DNA of 64,000 nt from Rhodospirillales bacterium (GTDB lineage: Bacteria; Pseudomonadota; Alphaproteobacteria; Rhodospirillales; Thalassospiraceae), in the NCBI GenBank assembly GCA_019634165.1, contig JAHQVT010000008.1, positions 1 to 64,000 of the forward strand. The letters run 5' to 3'. Positions 7,481 through 18,500 of the stretch are shown piece after piece. How positions within the stretch are numbered: position 1 is the first letter of the stretch; each line of letters begins with the position of its first letter. Below the pieces are notes generated by a model. It was not told where the DNA came from, made no database searches, and worked only from the letters and a program-made list of their open reading frames with translations. The translations under genes and the position numbers were made by a program.

Positions 7481-7660
7481 AGCCCAAACGGGCTTCCTGC
7501 TTATTCGCATGGCTGTGCCATGCTCAACGGATTGACATATATTTACGTTATTCTAGCCAAATACCTTTGCGTCAGTTTTGGCTGTGAATCGTGAGACAAC
7601 TGACCTTGCGAGCTGTTAGGGTTTGTTAGTTTATTAATTTGCTAAATTTGGACCATTTAT

Positions 7661-10615
7661 ATGAATGCTACGCCTCAACCGGGATCTGTGGTCCGCATCC
7701 GTTCAGCGACTTGGAAGGTTCTGGGAACCTCTAAGCTTAAGCTTGGTTACAAGGAAGTACATTGTCGTGGCTTGTCCGGACTTGTTCGAGATAAAGAAGC
7801 TAAGTTCATATGGGACATTGAGACAGATAAACGTGTGCTGGACCCGAGCGCGATAGGATTGGTTGCGGATGCTTCACCTGGCTTGATCGACACGAAACTT
7901 TATCTGGAGGCTGCTTTTAGGCACACTTCGACAACTACTCGAAGGCCTCTTGCTCTCGGACATGCGGCCATTGATGACTTAAAATTCCAACATTTACCGG
8001 TTGAGAGAGCGCTTGCACAAGATCGCGTGCGCCTTTTGATTGCTGATGACGTTGGACTGGGTAAGACCCTTGAGGCTGGTTTGATTGCGTCGGAGCTGGC
8101 TTTGAGGGGGCGGGCCGATAGAATCTTGGTTGTCACTACTCGTGCAATGTTGACGCAGTTTCAAAAGGAGTTCTGGACACGGTTTTCTATACCGTTATCC
8201 CGACTTGACAGCGCAGCTATTCGAAGAATGCGTAACAAAATTCCGGCTCATTATAACGTTTTTGATCAGTTTGATAGGTCGATTGTATCGATCGATACAC
8301 TCAAACGAGACGCACAAATCCGAAATGCTATTAGGCATTCTTATTGGGACTTGATCATTATCGACGAGGCCCATAACGCCGCAGTTCGAAAGAGTACAAC
8401 AGGTAGTAACTCGCAACGTGCAGAGCTGGCTCGCCTTTTGTCACGTAGAGCTGACTCTCTATTGTTGCTTACAGCCACCCCGCACGATGGATCGCATGAG
8501 AGCTTTGCCAGCCTCATAGAAATGCTAGATCCAACGCGGGTACCGGATCCTTCGAACTTACACAGAAGCGATATCGAAGACTTAGTTGTAAGAAGATTCA
8601 GGTCTTCGCCAGAAGTAGCCGCTGATATTGGGCGCAAGGTGCCAGCGCGCCAACTACACAGACGCTCCTTTCCCCTCAGCAGTGAGGAAGAGATCGCATA
8701 TCAGTCGATAGCTGACCTAAATCTTGATCTTGATGAAGAAGCTGGGCGAGGACGCGCAATTGATTTGTTTCGTACAACGTTGGCCAAGGCGGTGTTTTCT
8801 AGTCCAGCGGCTTGCGTTGAAACATTGGAACGGAGAATCAACGGTATTAAAGCTGGTATCGCGCGTGGCACACCTGCGGATCAAGAACGGCTTAGCTCGT
8901 TAGCTGAAAAAGTTTCAGCAATTGATACCAAAGAATTCAGCAAGTATCAGGATTTCCTTCAGCTATTGAGGGACATCAAGTGGACGGGAAAAGACCCTCG
9001 CGACCGACTGGTGATATTCTCAGAGAGGATTGCCACGGTCTCTTGGCTTTGTGATCGTTTGCGCACAGACTTGGTGCTGACTGAAGAGCAGATTGCCCGG
9101 GTTGATGGTGGTAGCGTCGAGGTAGATACACGAACTCAAGAGGTCATTGAACAGTTTGGCCAAGAACGTTCGCCTATTCGCATTCTAATTGCGTCAGATA
9201 TGGCTTCTGAGGGCTTGAACCTACATTTCCAGTGCCATCGCCTTGTGCATTTTGACTTGCCTTGGTCTCTTCTTCGCTTTCAGCAAAGAAATGGACGTAT
9301 TGATCGGTATGGGCAGGACCGAGCGCCACAAATCACCTACTTCGTCGGTGAAAGTACACATGACAAAGTTCGTCAAATGTGGGTGCTTGAGAAGCTCGTT
9401 GAGAAAGATGCTGCTGCACAGGAGGGCGTTGGAGATCCTGCAGTGTTCCTGGGCGTTGGGGATATTGAAGCAGAAGAAAATCTGGTAGCAGAAGCAGTTG
9501 CTGGCGGTGTTGGACCAGATGCCTTTGATGCAGAGATGAATACGCGAGCTGAGTCTGCAGCGAAGCATCAAAGCCTAGATGATGAGTTCGCTGCTCTGTT
9601 TGGCGATTATGCGACTTCCGAGCCGATAAAATTCAATGATGCTGCCGAGACCAATATCTCTCCGCCTCGGTTGTATCGGGATACCTTCACGTATACGACA
9701 GCGATGTTAAGGCGGCTGTCTCTCCCCGAAGAACGTATATTTCAGTCTATTCCTGTGGTCTCTGAAGAAGAGCGGTTGATCCGTTTAACGATCCCTGACG
9801 ATATGAAGGCTCGAGAAGGATTTGGGTACTCAAATGAGGGATCGGTCGATGGACGATATATGCCGGAAGAAGCTGTCGGGCCGGGGGGCCGGATTGAACT
9901 AACAGATCAATCACAGGTTATTAGCCGAGCCATTGAGCGTGCGAAGATGCAGGAGCGTTCCTGGCCGGTGATGCAGTACCTTTGGGATGGCCACCCAATT
10001 CTTGAATGGTTTGCTGACCGTACTTCAACCTTCTTCCCTGAGCATAGCGCACCCGTTGCGCCACTGCCTAGTCGTCTTTCGCCAGGAGAAATAGCTGTCG
10101 TGCTTCATGGCGCTATCCCGAACGCGAATGGTGCACCTGTAGTTGACCGTTGGGCTGTGGTTGTCAGAACGGCAGATGGCGGCATGCAAATTGACGAAGT
10201 TCCTGCTTTTCTTGAGCGTGTCCGTCTTGCGGAGGACACTCCAAGCCGTGCGATTGAAGAACTTTCATCTATTGAAGGTCTGATGCCGGTAGTTGTGGAC
10301 CGGTTCCAAACTCATCTTGTTGATTTACGGCGTTCTCGGGAGGCGGAAATCCAACGTGATTTGGACAAAGTTCTGGAACGTCTTAGCGCATTGGAGCGGC
10401 GTTTTAAGGCGCAACTAACTCTGGACCTTGGGGATATGGACGGCGGCACGAATCAATTGAGTTCGGCTGAGAAGCGAAAATTGACGCTTCGCCAAGCTGA
10501 AGAGGAAAAAATTGAACGAATGTTTCGTGATTGGACGGAATGGTTCGAGCGAACACGTTCCATGGTGTCCGATCCGAACCCGCACGTTGATGTAAAAGCA
10601 GTATTTGTAGGATAG
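7661..10615 (+). CDS. drmD: SNF2/RapA-type helicase, DISARM DrmD-like
   Basis: This 984-aa superfamily 2 ATPase is the first gene of the defence array. Walker A is ADDVGLGKTLEAGL (about 127-140), the DEAH box is IIDEAHNA (about 232-239), and motif III is LTATPHDGS (about 269-277). In the C-terminal lobe, SDMASEGLNLHFQ (about 512-524) and LLRFQQRNGRIDRYGQ (about 536-551) are the classic RapA/SNF2 motifs V and VI. Long helical segments follow. DrmD is the SNF2-like helicase that marks class 1 DISARM, where it stands upstream of the methylase, and that order is kept here. It probably translocates on DNA to help distinguish self from foreign DNA. Only 1-4 bases separate it from the next gene. The symbol rests on motif and context, not on a search. 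Confidence 0.82.
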   Translation: MNATPQPGSVVRIRSATWKVLGTSKLKLGYKEVHCRGLSGLVRDKEAKFIWDIETDKRVLDPSAIGLVADASPGLIDTKLYLEAAFRHTSTTTRRPLALGHAAIDDLKFQHLPVERALAQDRVRLLIADDVGLGKTLEAGLIASELALRGRADRILVVTTRAMLTQFQKEFWTRFSIPLSRLDSAAIRRMRNKIPAHYNVFDQFDRSIVSIDTLKRDAQIRNAIRHSYWDLIIIDEAHNAAVRKSTTGSNSQRAELARLLSRRADSLLLLTATPHDGSHESFASLIEMLDPTRVPDPSNLHRSDIEDLVVRRFRSSPEVAADIGRKVPARQLHRRSFPLSSEEEIAYQSIADLNLDLDEEAGRGRAIDLFRTTLAKAVFSSPAACVETLERRINGIKAGIARGTPADQERLSSLAEKVSAIDTKEFSKYQDFLQLLRDIKWTGKDPRDRLVIFSERIATVSWLCDRLRTDLVLTEEQIARVDGGSVEVDTRTQEVIEQFGQERSPIRILIASDMASEGLNLHFQCHRLVHFDLPWSLLRFQQRNGRIDRYGQDRAPQITYFVGESTHDKVRQMWVLEKLVEKDAAAQEGVGDPAVFLGVGDIEAEENLVAEAVAGGVGPDAFDAEMNTRAESAAKHQSLDDEFAALFGDYATSEPIKFNDAAETNISPPRLYRDTFTYTTAMLRRLSLPEERIFQSIPVVSEEERLIRLTIPDDMKAREGFGYSNEGSVDGRYMPEEAVGPGGRIELTDQSQVISRAIERAKMQERSWPVMQYLWDGHPILEWFADRTSTFFPEHSAPVAPLPSRLSPGEIAVVLHGAIPNANGAPVVDRWAVVVRTADGGMQIDEVPAFLERVRLAEDTPSRAIEELSSIEGLMPVVVDRFQTHLVDLRRSREAEIQRDLDKVLERLSALERRFKAQLTLDLGDMDGGTNQLSSAEKRKLTLRQAEEEKIERMFRDWTEWFERTRSMVSDPNPHVDVKAVFVG

Positions 10616-10619
10616 GGTG

Positions 10620-13600
10620 ATGGATCTAATAGGCATTGAAAACGAAGCCGAGTTCTTTCCATCTGGAACTCTGTCTGATGTTTTGAAGGAAGAATTGCAG
10701 GACATCATCTCCCGTTGGGCTGGGCTTGATAAGAACGAGCATCCTATTGAACGACTTGTTCGTGTTGCCGCAGCTGCTTCCGAAACGCTCCGACAGATCA
10801 GAAACTCTTCTGACAAAAAACGGCAAGTTCAACAGATCCGTGATGTCCATCAACAGATCCTGAGTTCTCTTGGTTATATATGGAGCCGTGACACGGTAAT
10901 AACGGCCTTAGATGGGAGCCCTCTAATTCCCGTGGTTGGTAGAGTTGCTGATAACTCCGGTCGCGACGCTTTATGGATTGTCGAAGCGCCTACTACAGAT
11001 ACCGAAGAAGCTGCAGATCCCCTCGGTGCGTGCTTCTCAAAGGAACAGTTTCCAGACGATCTCCTTGACCGGGCTTTGCTGAAGACGACTATCGAGGCTG
11101 TTCTTGCAGACGGAGTGTTTGAGCTTCCAGAAGGACCTCGTCATGTCCTTGTTCTTGGGCTATCTCAACTTGTTCTTATCGATAAACGCAAATGGCCAGC
11201 TCGTTCGGTGCTGCGCTTTGATCTGCAGGAAATATTTGCGCGGGCAGAACGCGATACGTTGTCGGTGATGGCTTGCCTTATTTCCCGTGAGGCGCGCGTG
11301 CCCGAGCAGGGTAAGCCGATTTCGGATCGTCTTGAAGAAGAAGCCCAACGCAACGCCAATGCCGTTACTGGATCGCTCAAGCGGACAGTTCGAGACGCGA
11401 TCGAGTTGCTAGGGCAGGAAGTGCTGGAGGTCACCGGGGGGAAATACCCTTCCAACTTTACGGAGTCAAGTCGCCGGGGCGTCTGGATTGATGGACCAGA
11501 TTTGTCCCGCGAATGCTTACGATTCATGTATCGGTTGCTATTTTTGTTTTATGCAGAGGCCAATCCTCGTCTCAAGTTACTGGACCTTCGCAATCCGATT
11601 TATGCAACTGGATATTCGCTCGAAAGCCTGCGAGAGCTGGAGTCAGTGCCCTTGCGATCTACATCGGATCGTGAGGGGACTTTCTTATGGGGCAGTCTTA
11701 AGCAAACACTTGACCTGCTCTATACGGGCTTGGACCTGATTGACGAAGAAAAAGGAACCGGATTGCGTCTCCCAGCGGTAAAGGTTTCTTTGCTTGATCC
11801 AGAAAGTACGCCCCTACTGAAAGCAGTTAGACTGAGGAATGAGGCGATCCAAAAAGTTGTCCGTCTTTTGTCTCTTCGTTCTACCGGTAAGAGTACGGGC
11901 CGTATATCTTATGCCAAGCTGGGCATAGGGCAACTGGGGGCTGTCTATGAAACTCTTATATCCTTTACTGGTGTCGTCGCAAAAACAGATTTGATTGAGC
12001 TAAAACCACGCAAAGGGCACTCGGTAGATAGCGAAGATGAGACAGTTGCCAGTGCTTCGAGTGAGGACGACGATCCAGAAGAAGATATTGCGTTCGAACA
12101 TGAAAACGAAAGCGCTGATGAAGTATTTCGGCGAGACAAAATCGACCCATTGGCTCCAAGCTGGTTTGTTCCGCGGGCCCGAATTGGTGAATTCAAGCCA
12201 GAGGAAGTTGTTTTTAACGGCCCTGAAGCAAGGGTGTACCCCAAAGGAACATTCATCTATCGGTTGGCTGGCCGTGACCGAGAAAAGTCTGCTTCCTATT
12301 ATACGCCAGAGCCGCTTGCCCGGTTGCTGGTAAAGCACGCGCTGATGGAGCGCTGCAAAGACTTAAAAGCGGATGAACTTCTTGACCTGAAAATCCTTGA
12401 ACCGGCAATGGGATCCGCTGCGTTCCTGGTTGAAACCACGAATCAGCTCGCCGATCTATATCTAGAGCGGAAACAAAAAGAGACCGAGCGGACAATCCCT
12501 CAGGAGAAAGTGGTTGTTGAGAAGCAGAAAGTTCGTGCGTTCATTGCGGATCGAAACTGTTTCGGGGTCGACCTGAACCCGATTGCTGTCGAACTTGGTG
12601 CAATATCTCTTTGGCTCAATAGCCTGCATGAGAGCGATTTTTCGCCTTGGTTTGGTGACCAGCTTCATGCTGGAAATTCTCTGATTGGCGCTCGTCGCGC
12701 ATCATATGCGCAATCTTCTTTAACGGCAAAAAAGAGGTCTGACCTGTGGTTCAATGCCAAACCAGATGAGATCGGCTGGAAGAATAAGCTGCCCGAAGGG
12801 CACGTATGGCAATGGCTTTTGCCCGCAAAGGATATGGCGAACTTCGAAAAGGATAAGTCTATTAAGCCATTTGCCGGAGACGCCCAGACGCAGATCAAAG
12901 TTTGGCGAGCAGGTGGTTTTTTCAACAAGCTTGAACCCCATGAGATAAAGCTCGTTCAGAAATTAAGCAAGATCGCCGAGCGCTTATTCGACGAAGTCGC
13001 CCGCGATCTGGCGAGAACCCGTGATGCGGCTAACGATGAGATTGTCATTTGGCCTGACAAAGTCATGGCTGGTAACAAGCGCATGGATTTTCGTGACAAG
13101 GCTCGGTTGAATGATCGCCTGACCGGGGCGGATCATGCCAGCAACACCCTTCCCTACAAGCGCCTTAAGACGGCGATGGACGCCTGGTGTGCCCTCTGGC
13201 TTTGGCCACTCGACAAAACAGACCTTTTGCCAAGTCGGGCAGAGTTTCTCCAAGGCATGGCGATGATCCTTGAAGGTGGTTTTACCTCTGACGGGGCACT
13301 TGCTGCACCGAGCTTTGAAGAATTTTCTGATCCAGAGCCAGACTTCCTTGACCGCCTTGAGCCCGACGCCCCTGCGCGTGATTTATTTAAAGCTGCTGCT
13401 AAACGGCAAGACGGATTGTTCCGGGAAACTAATGTAGAAGCGCTGATCGAGAGTTTTAATTGGTTGCAAACGGCAGTTGAGGTTGCTGAACGGGAGAAGT
13501 TTGTTCATTTTGATCTAATATTCGCCGATGTGATGAAGGCGCGGGGCGGGTTCGACGTGATTGTCGGGAACCCGCCATGGGCGAAACCGTCTTGGAACGA

Positions 13601-15566
13601 AGGTTTGGTGCTTGCTGACATAGATCCACTCTATGCCGGGCTTTCGGCATCAGACGCGAAGAAGATTCTGCCCGAGGTGTTACCAAAGGGGCCAGCCGTG
13701 CGGCGAGATGGACGAGTGGTTCCCGCAGTCCAGGCATTCCTTCAAGATTTCGTCTCCACGCGCGGTGCGATGGAGGTCACATCGTCAGAAGTCATGAACC
13801 CCTTTGCAGGGGGCGGGTCGAACAATCTTTACCGGTGTTTCATTGACTTGTCGTTCAGATTGGTCGCGCCGCAGGGATATGCGGCACTAATTCATCAAGA
13901 CGGACATTTGGGGGACCCGAATTCTGGGGCGTTTCGGCGCCATTGGTATGCACGGATTGCAAAGCATTTCGAGTTCATCAATCGAATGAAGTCACGGAAC
14001 TTCATGGAGGTGGATCACAACGTCCGATTCAGTCTGAACATCTATCGTGGCGACGTCGACGATATTCTTTTTGAAAAATTCACCTATGCCTTCACGGCTT
14101 CTCAAATCGAAGACTCTTATGCAGATCAGGACGGGATTGGCCCAGTCCCTAGCATAAAGAACGCCGAAGGCCACTGGGACACGCGTGGTCACCGTGATCG
14201 CGTGATCCGGATCGACTGGGAATCTCTTGCAGTAATCCATGCCTTGTCTGAGGAGGAGGCGGTGCCGGTTGAAGAAGCTCGGTTCATCCAGCCCTATTCG
14301 ACAAAGACACTTGACGTGTTTCGTCAGATGGCGCGGTTCCCTAAACTGGATGAGGCGATCCCGAAAATTGAGCGCACAGTGAGTACTGCGGCAGGTGAAC
14401 GCATAACAGAAATTCCGCTATGGCAGATGTCTGCACATTGGCACGAGGTTGGTGCGCAGAAAGACGGGACAATCAAGCGTGAAACCGCATTCCGTTCACC
14501 TGAACAGATGGTCCTTCAAGGACCTCTCATTCATGTAGGAAATCCGCTCTATAAAACACCTCGATCAGTAAGCCGCACCAACGCGGATTATGATGTGATC
14601 GATTTGGCGACTGCGCCTGACGATTACATTCCGCGTACCAATTATGGTCCGGCAGTCGATGTAAGTGAATACCGAATTCGGATGACGCGATGCAGATGGG
14701 ACCCGACGAAGAGTCATGCCGATTTCTATCGGTTGGCGTTTCGGAATATGATCGCGTTGAACGGCGAGCGTAGTTTGATAGCAGCACTTATCCCCCCGGG
14801 CATAGCTCACATCAATAAGGTCGAAAGTATCGCTTGCGAAAATGAAGTACATACACTGACGATACATTCTTTCGCTTGTTCCATTCCGTTTGATTATCTT
14901 GTCAAAGCAAATGGCCGAGGTGACTTATTCGCTTCCGACATAGCTCGTTGGCCATTTCCAGCTTTAGAAGCGACTGCTCGTCACCGCTCCCTCCGTCTCG
15001 CCTGCCTGACCTCGGCCTATACTGACCTCTGGAACCGCAACGCACCTGCACTAGATACTCTGCCCTGGTCTTCCCCTGATGCCCGTCTTTGTCTTGAGGG
15101 GCCGGTCGAAGGCCCTACAGCTTGGGACCGAACCGCGGGCCTAAGGACTGAATTCGCCCGCCGCATGGCACTGGTTGAAATCGATGTTCTGGTCGCCCAA
15201 GCGCTGGGCCTTACCCTCGATCAGTTGATCGAGATCTACCGGATATACTTCCCGGTTCTGCAGGAGAATGAGGCGGGCACTTGGTATGATCAAAACGGGC
15301 GCATTGTTTGGACGTCTTCCAGAGGTTTGCCTGGTGTCGGTTGGCTCGATGAGCGTGGGAGAAGTCCTGGACGTGCTGCGTGGGAGAAAATCCTTGCAGC
15401 GAAACCGCTTGAGCTGCGTTGTACTGCTATCGACGATACTATGCCCGGTGGTGCACGAGAGGTTGTTCGTCGCTTTGTCGGGCCCTTCACCCAATCTGAT
15501 CGCATTGAAGACTACAAGCGTGCTTGGGCGCATTTCGAACGGTTGAAATCAGAGGAGGCCGCTTGA
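10620..15566 (+). CDS. Very large adenine-specific DNA methyltransferase (Eco57I/DrmMI-like)
   Basis: This protein of about 1648 aa has an SAM-binding core. SASYYTPEPLARLLVKHAL (about 553-571) precedes motif I, LEPAMGSAAFLVE (about 593-605). Then come CFGVDLNPIAVELGAISLWL (about 643-662) and GDQLHAGNSLIG. The catalytic NPPW motif is FDVIVGNPPWAKPSW (about 979-993). The large insert between motif I and NPPW and the long C-terminal target-recognition part are typical of Eco57I-type gamma-class N6-adenine methylases. The first 540 residues have no clear motif. In DISARM the methylase protects host DNA. GTG at 10617 is an alternative start; AGGATAGG lies just upstream. It ends 1 base before the next gene. 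Confidence 0.85.
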   Translation: MDLIGIENEAEFFPSGTLSDVLKEELQDIISRWAGLDKNEHPIERLVRVAAAASETLRQIRNSSDKKRQVQQIRDVHQQILSSLGYIWSRDTVITALDGSPLIPVVGRVADNSGRDALWIVEAPTTDTEEAADPLGACFSKEQFPDDLLDRALLKTTIEAVLADGVFELPEGPRHVLVLGLSQLVLIDKRKWPARSVLRFDLQEIFARAERDTLSVMACLISREARVPEQGKPISDRLEEEAQRNANAVTGSLKRTVRDAIELLGQEVLEVTGGKYPSNFTESSRRGVWIDGPDLSRECLRFMYRLLFLFYAEANPRLKLLDLRNPIYATGYSLESLRELESVPLRSTSDREGTFLWGSLKQTLDLLYTGLDLIDEEKGTGLRLPAVKVSLLDPESTPLLKAVRLRNEAIQKVVRLLSLRSTGKSTGRISYAKLGIGQLGAVYETLISFTGVVAKTDLIELKPRKGHSVDSEDETVASASSEDDDPEEDIAFEHENESADEVFRRDKIDPLAPSWFVPRARIGEFKPEEVVFNGPEARVYPKGTFIYRLAGRDREKSASYYTPEPLARLLVKHALMERCKDLKADELLDLKILEPAMGSAAFLVETTNQLADLYLERKQKETERTIPQEKVVVEKQKVRAFIADRNCFGVDLNPIAVELGAISLWLNSLHESDFSPWFGDQLHAGNSLIGARRASYAQSSLTAKKRSDLWFNAKPDEIGWKNKLPEGHVWQWLLPAKDMANFEKDKSIKPFAGDAQTQIKVWRAGGFFNKLEPHEIKLVQKLSKIAERLFDEVARDLARTRDAANDEIVIWPDKVMAGNKRMDFRDKARLNDRLTGADHASNTLPYKRLKTAMDAWCALWLWPLDKTDLLPSRAEFLQGMAMILEGGFTSDGALAAPSFEEFSDPEPDFLDRLEPDAPARDLFKAAAKRQDGLFRETNVEALIESFNWLQTAVEVAEREKFVHFDLIFADVMKARGGFDVIVGNPPWAKPSWNEGLVLADIDPLYAGLSASDAKKILPEVLPKGPAVRRDGRVVPAVQAFLQDFVSTRGAMEVTSSEVMNPFAGGGSNNLYRCFIDLSFRLVAPQGYAALIHQDGHLGDPNSGAFRRHWYARIAKHFEFINRMKSRNFMEVDHNVRFSLNIYRGDVDDILFEKFTYAFTASQIEDSYADQDGIGPVPSIKNAEGHWDTRGHRDRVIRIDWESLAVIHALSEEEAVPVEEARFIQPYSTKTLDVFRQMARFPKLDEAIPKIERTVSTAAGERITEIPLWQMSAHWHEVGAQKDGTIKRETAFRSPEQMVLQGPLIHVGNPLYKTPRSVSRTNADYDVIDLATAPDDYIPRTNYGPAVDVSEYRIRMTRCRWDPTKSHADFYRLAFRNMIALNGERSLIAALIPPGIAHINKVESIACENEVHTLTIHSFACSIPFDYLVKANGRGDLFASDIARWPFPALEATARHRSLRLACLTSAYTDLWNRNAPALDTLPWSSPDARLCLEGPVEGPTAWDRTAGLRTEFARRMALVEIDVLVAQALGLTLDQLIEIYRIYFPVLQENEAGTWYDQNGRIVWTSSRGLPGVGWLDERGRSPGRAAWEKILAAKPLELRCTAIDDTMPGGAREVVRRFVGPFTQSDRIEDYKRAWAHFERLKSEEAA

Positions 15567-15567
15567 G

Positions 15568-18500
15568 ATGAACCCGATACTTCTGGCCCGTCATGTCGAG
15601 GAAAGCCTGCGAGAGCTGGTACAGACGACATTGAATAGTTCCAGTCGCGCTTTCGATGGCATGGTGGACAGGTTTCTTGCCGAGCCAGCGAATTTCATCA
15701 AGGGACCTTGGGCTTCCGTCGATATGCCATTTCGGCAAGTCGACGGAGCGGAGGATGGAACGTGGCGCCAGCCCTTTGCTGAAGTGCCTCTTCGCTTCGC
15801 GCCATATCAACATCAGATGGATGCTTTTGCCCGGCTGAGTGGTCAGGCAATGCAGTCCACGCTGGTGGCAACGGGAACCGGTTCGGGTAAAACAGAGTCT
15901 TATCTTTGGCCAATCCTTGAACACTGCCGACAGCAAAAGGGATTGCCAGGTATCAAGGCGATCTTAATCTATCCAATGAATGCGCTTGCTAGCGACCAGG
16001 CGCGCCGGGTTGCCGCAGCTATTTCATCCATTCCGTCGCTTGATGGTATCACGGCGGGGATTTATGCAGACGCAGAACCGCAAAATGCAACCCATGAGGT
16101 AACCGCTGAAAGCATCATCACGCATCGTGAGACAATGCGGCGTAATCCGCCTGATATTCTGCTTACAAACTACAAGATGCTCGATTACTTGCTTTTGCGG
16201 GGTCGGGATAAGCCTCTTTGGCAGAGTAATTCCCCCGAAACACTTCGGTTTCTGGTAGTTGATGAGATGCACACGTTTGATGGAGCTCAGGGTGCAGATC
16301 TTGCGCTATTGCTCCGTCGCGTGAAGCAAAGGCTTGGTACTCCTGAACGCCATCTTGTGTGTGTTGGGTCGTCTGCCACGCTTGGAGTTAGTGAAGAAGC
16401 CGCGACTGAACTACGCCAGTACGCAGAGACAATTTTTGGTGAAAATTTCAACGCTGGTTCTGTCATTCGCGAAAGTCGCAAGAGCCCAAATGAAGTATTT
16501 GGTGAGGCGGAATATGTGGAACGTCCTGATCCGGCGATGGTGCATGCGGCCTTACGTGAAGCGGAAGATCTGAACCAGCCTAATGCTGCCCGTCGGTTGG
16601 CGGAATGCCTTTTCCCGGATAAGAGTGACCCTGATCTATCCTTCATCCACGAAGGAGATCCGTCCAAAATATCATGGCGAATAGAGCTCGGGGCGCGAGT
16701 TTTAGAACACCATCTGTGCCAGAGAGCGCTTAAGATCATTGCGGAGCACTCAGGACCAGCATCACTAGATGAGTTATCTGCCGGGCTCTCGCAGGTGCGG
16801 GTGCTCAGAGGATGGGAACCTGCCGATAACAGGGCTCTAGCCGAGCTGGTTATTGCTCTTGTTGCATGGGCGCGGTCTGGGTCTGAAGAGGCCCCGCGTC
16901 CGCTCTTTAATGTGCGCCTTCAGATGTGGATCAGGGAAATGTCACGTATGGTGACGAATTTGCCAGTTCTGCAAGAAGGCGGACAGCGATCCGAAATGGA
17001 CTTGGTGCATGGCCTTGACTTGGACCGCAATGCTCTTAGGCGAACCTTGCCAGTCGTAAACTGCAATCGGTGTGGGGCGACTGCTCATGTTGGTCGCGAA
17101 AATGCTGGATCAGGCTCTTATTGGGCACCGCTGGATCAGCTTTATGAAGAGTTTTTTGATGAGAATGGCGGTGACCGTATACGGTTGTTCTATCATGATT
17201 CAATCGATCGGATGGTGCAGGCGAGCAGCACTAACGGGCAAATTGTCAAAGGGATGCTTGATGCTGAGACGGTTGTATTCAAACCATCAGATCATGGTGA
17301 GTTAGAGCCGGGCCCAGCGGCACCAGTTTGGATGTATAATCCTAATGATGGGCAGGGGCGGATAGATCGGACATGTCCTGCCTGCGGTCAATCTCGTGGA
17401 TTGCTTCTGTTTGGTATGCGTGCTGCGCGACTAACGACAGGAATTACGGGGACGCTTTATACTTCTCTGCAAAATGAGGAGGAAGCTGAAGCAAAACCGC
17501 GCTTCCTGATGTTCTCTGACTCTGTGCAAGATGCTGCGCATCGTGCTGCGGTCGCTGAAACACGTAATTCTCTCACTGTTTATCAGAAGGCCCTGTTTAC
17601 TGCGATTGCAAACGCGGATGATAGACAGATGAGCTTGCGCGATGTCATTGAATTAGTTCCCGAAACGCAGCTCAAAGCACTTGGCCCGGACAATTTCACT
17701 GCTCTATTCATCTCGAAAGAGCAGACTTGGCGTCGTCGCTATCAGGAACTTGTCCAGGACGGTATTTCGATATCAGACCCGGTATTCCTTGAACATATGA
17801 AATTACGGCTCGGTTGGGAGTACTTCGTTGACCTGAGTTACCGTGCTCATTTTAGCCATACGCTTGAAGTAAACGGTATGGTCGCAGCAGATGTTCCTGT
17901 GCGGCGTTTACGTGACTCAGCGGAACGGCTTTCAAACCAGCTTCGGAATGAGTTGCCGGGTGCACCTGCTATAGATGGCGATCTTCTTACACAGTTTTTG
18001 GCTGGTATCGTGCAAAGAATGCGTCGACAGGGATCCGTCGCGCATAAGTATCTAGTTAATGCTGTCGAGACAAGTAAGGGATCGCGCGGACTGAATTGGT
18101 TTGCTGCCGCAGCACAAATGGGACTTGCCCGGACAGGGACCCTGCCTGCTCCAGACTATCGGAGGGGGCTGTCACCATCTCCTGTTACACTAAATAGTGG
18201 TCCAGCAGGGTTTGAACGCATCACAAGGAACCATGTTTCTAACTGGTATAGGGATTGGCTGTTTCGAGTATTTGGAGCAACTAATTTGCAGGCGGCTACA
18301 GATCCTGAACTTATATATCAACTGGCTTTACAGCGACTAGAAGCTGATGGGTTCATCCGCAAGGTAGATTGCTTAGAGGGCAGCTATAACCACGCTTGGT
18401 TATTGAAACCTGATCAGATCATGGTTTCAACGGCAACAGTAGCTATGATCTGCGACCATTGTGGCCGGAAAGAAACGACGATCGCTGAAAACTCAGTGGT

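Larger units (their letters stand above)
7260..7660. promoter_or_regulatory. Structured divergent intergenic region (possible att/operator region)
   Basis: This 400-base region lies between the leftward recombinase and the rightward defence operon. It contains, in order, a 10-bp-phased TGCA array (7354-7433), a perfect 20-bp palindrome (7461-7480), a small hairpin AGCCC-AAAC-GGGCT (7481-7494) and another inverted repeat GCATGGC-TGT-GCCATGC (7507-7523). A TTGACA at 7532-7537 lacks a good -10 box. I take it to hold promoters for both sides, and possibly the recombination site of the serine recombinase. No gene is supported. Confidence 0.6.

Noticed and set aside
7265-7510. 81-codon minus-strand frame over the phased repeats
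   Set aside because: Its Cys/His/Met-rich sequence is produced by the 10-bp DNA repeats themselves; it does not look like a protein.
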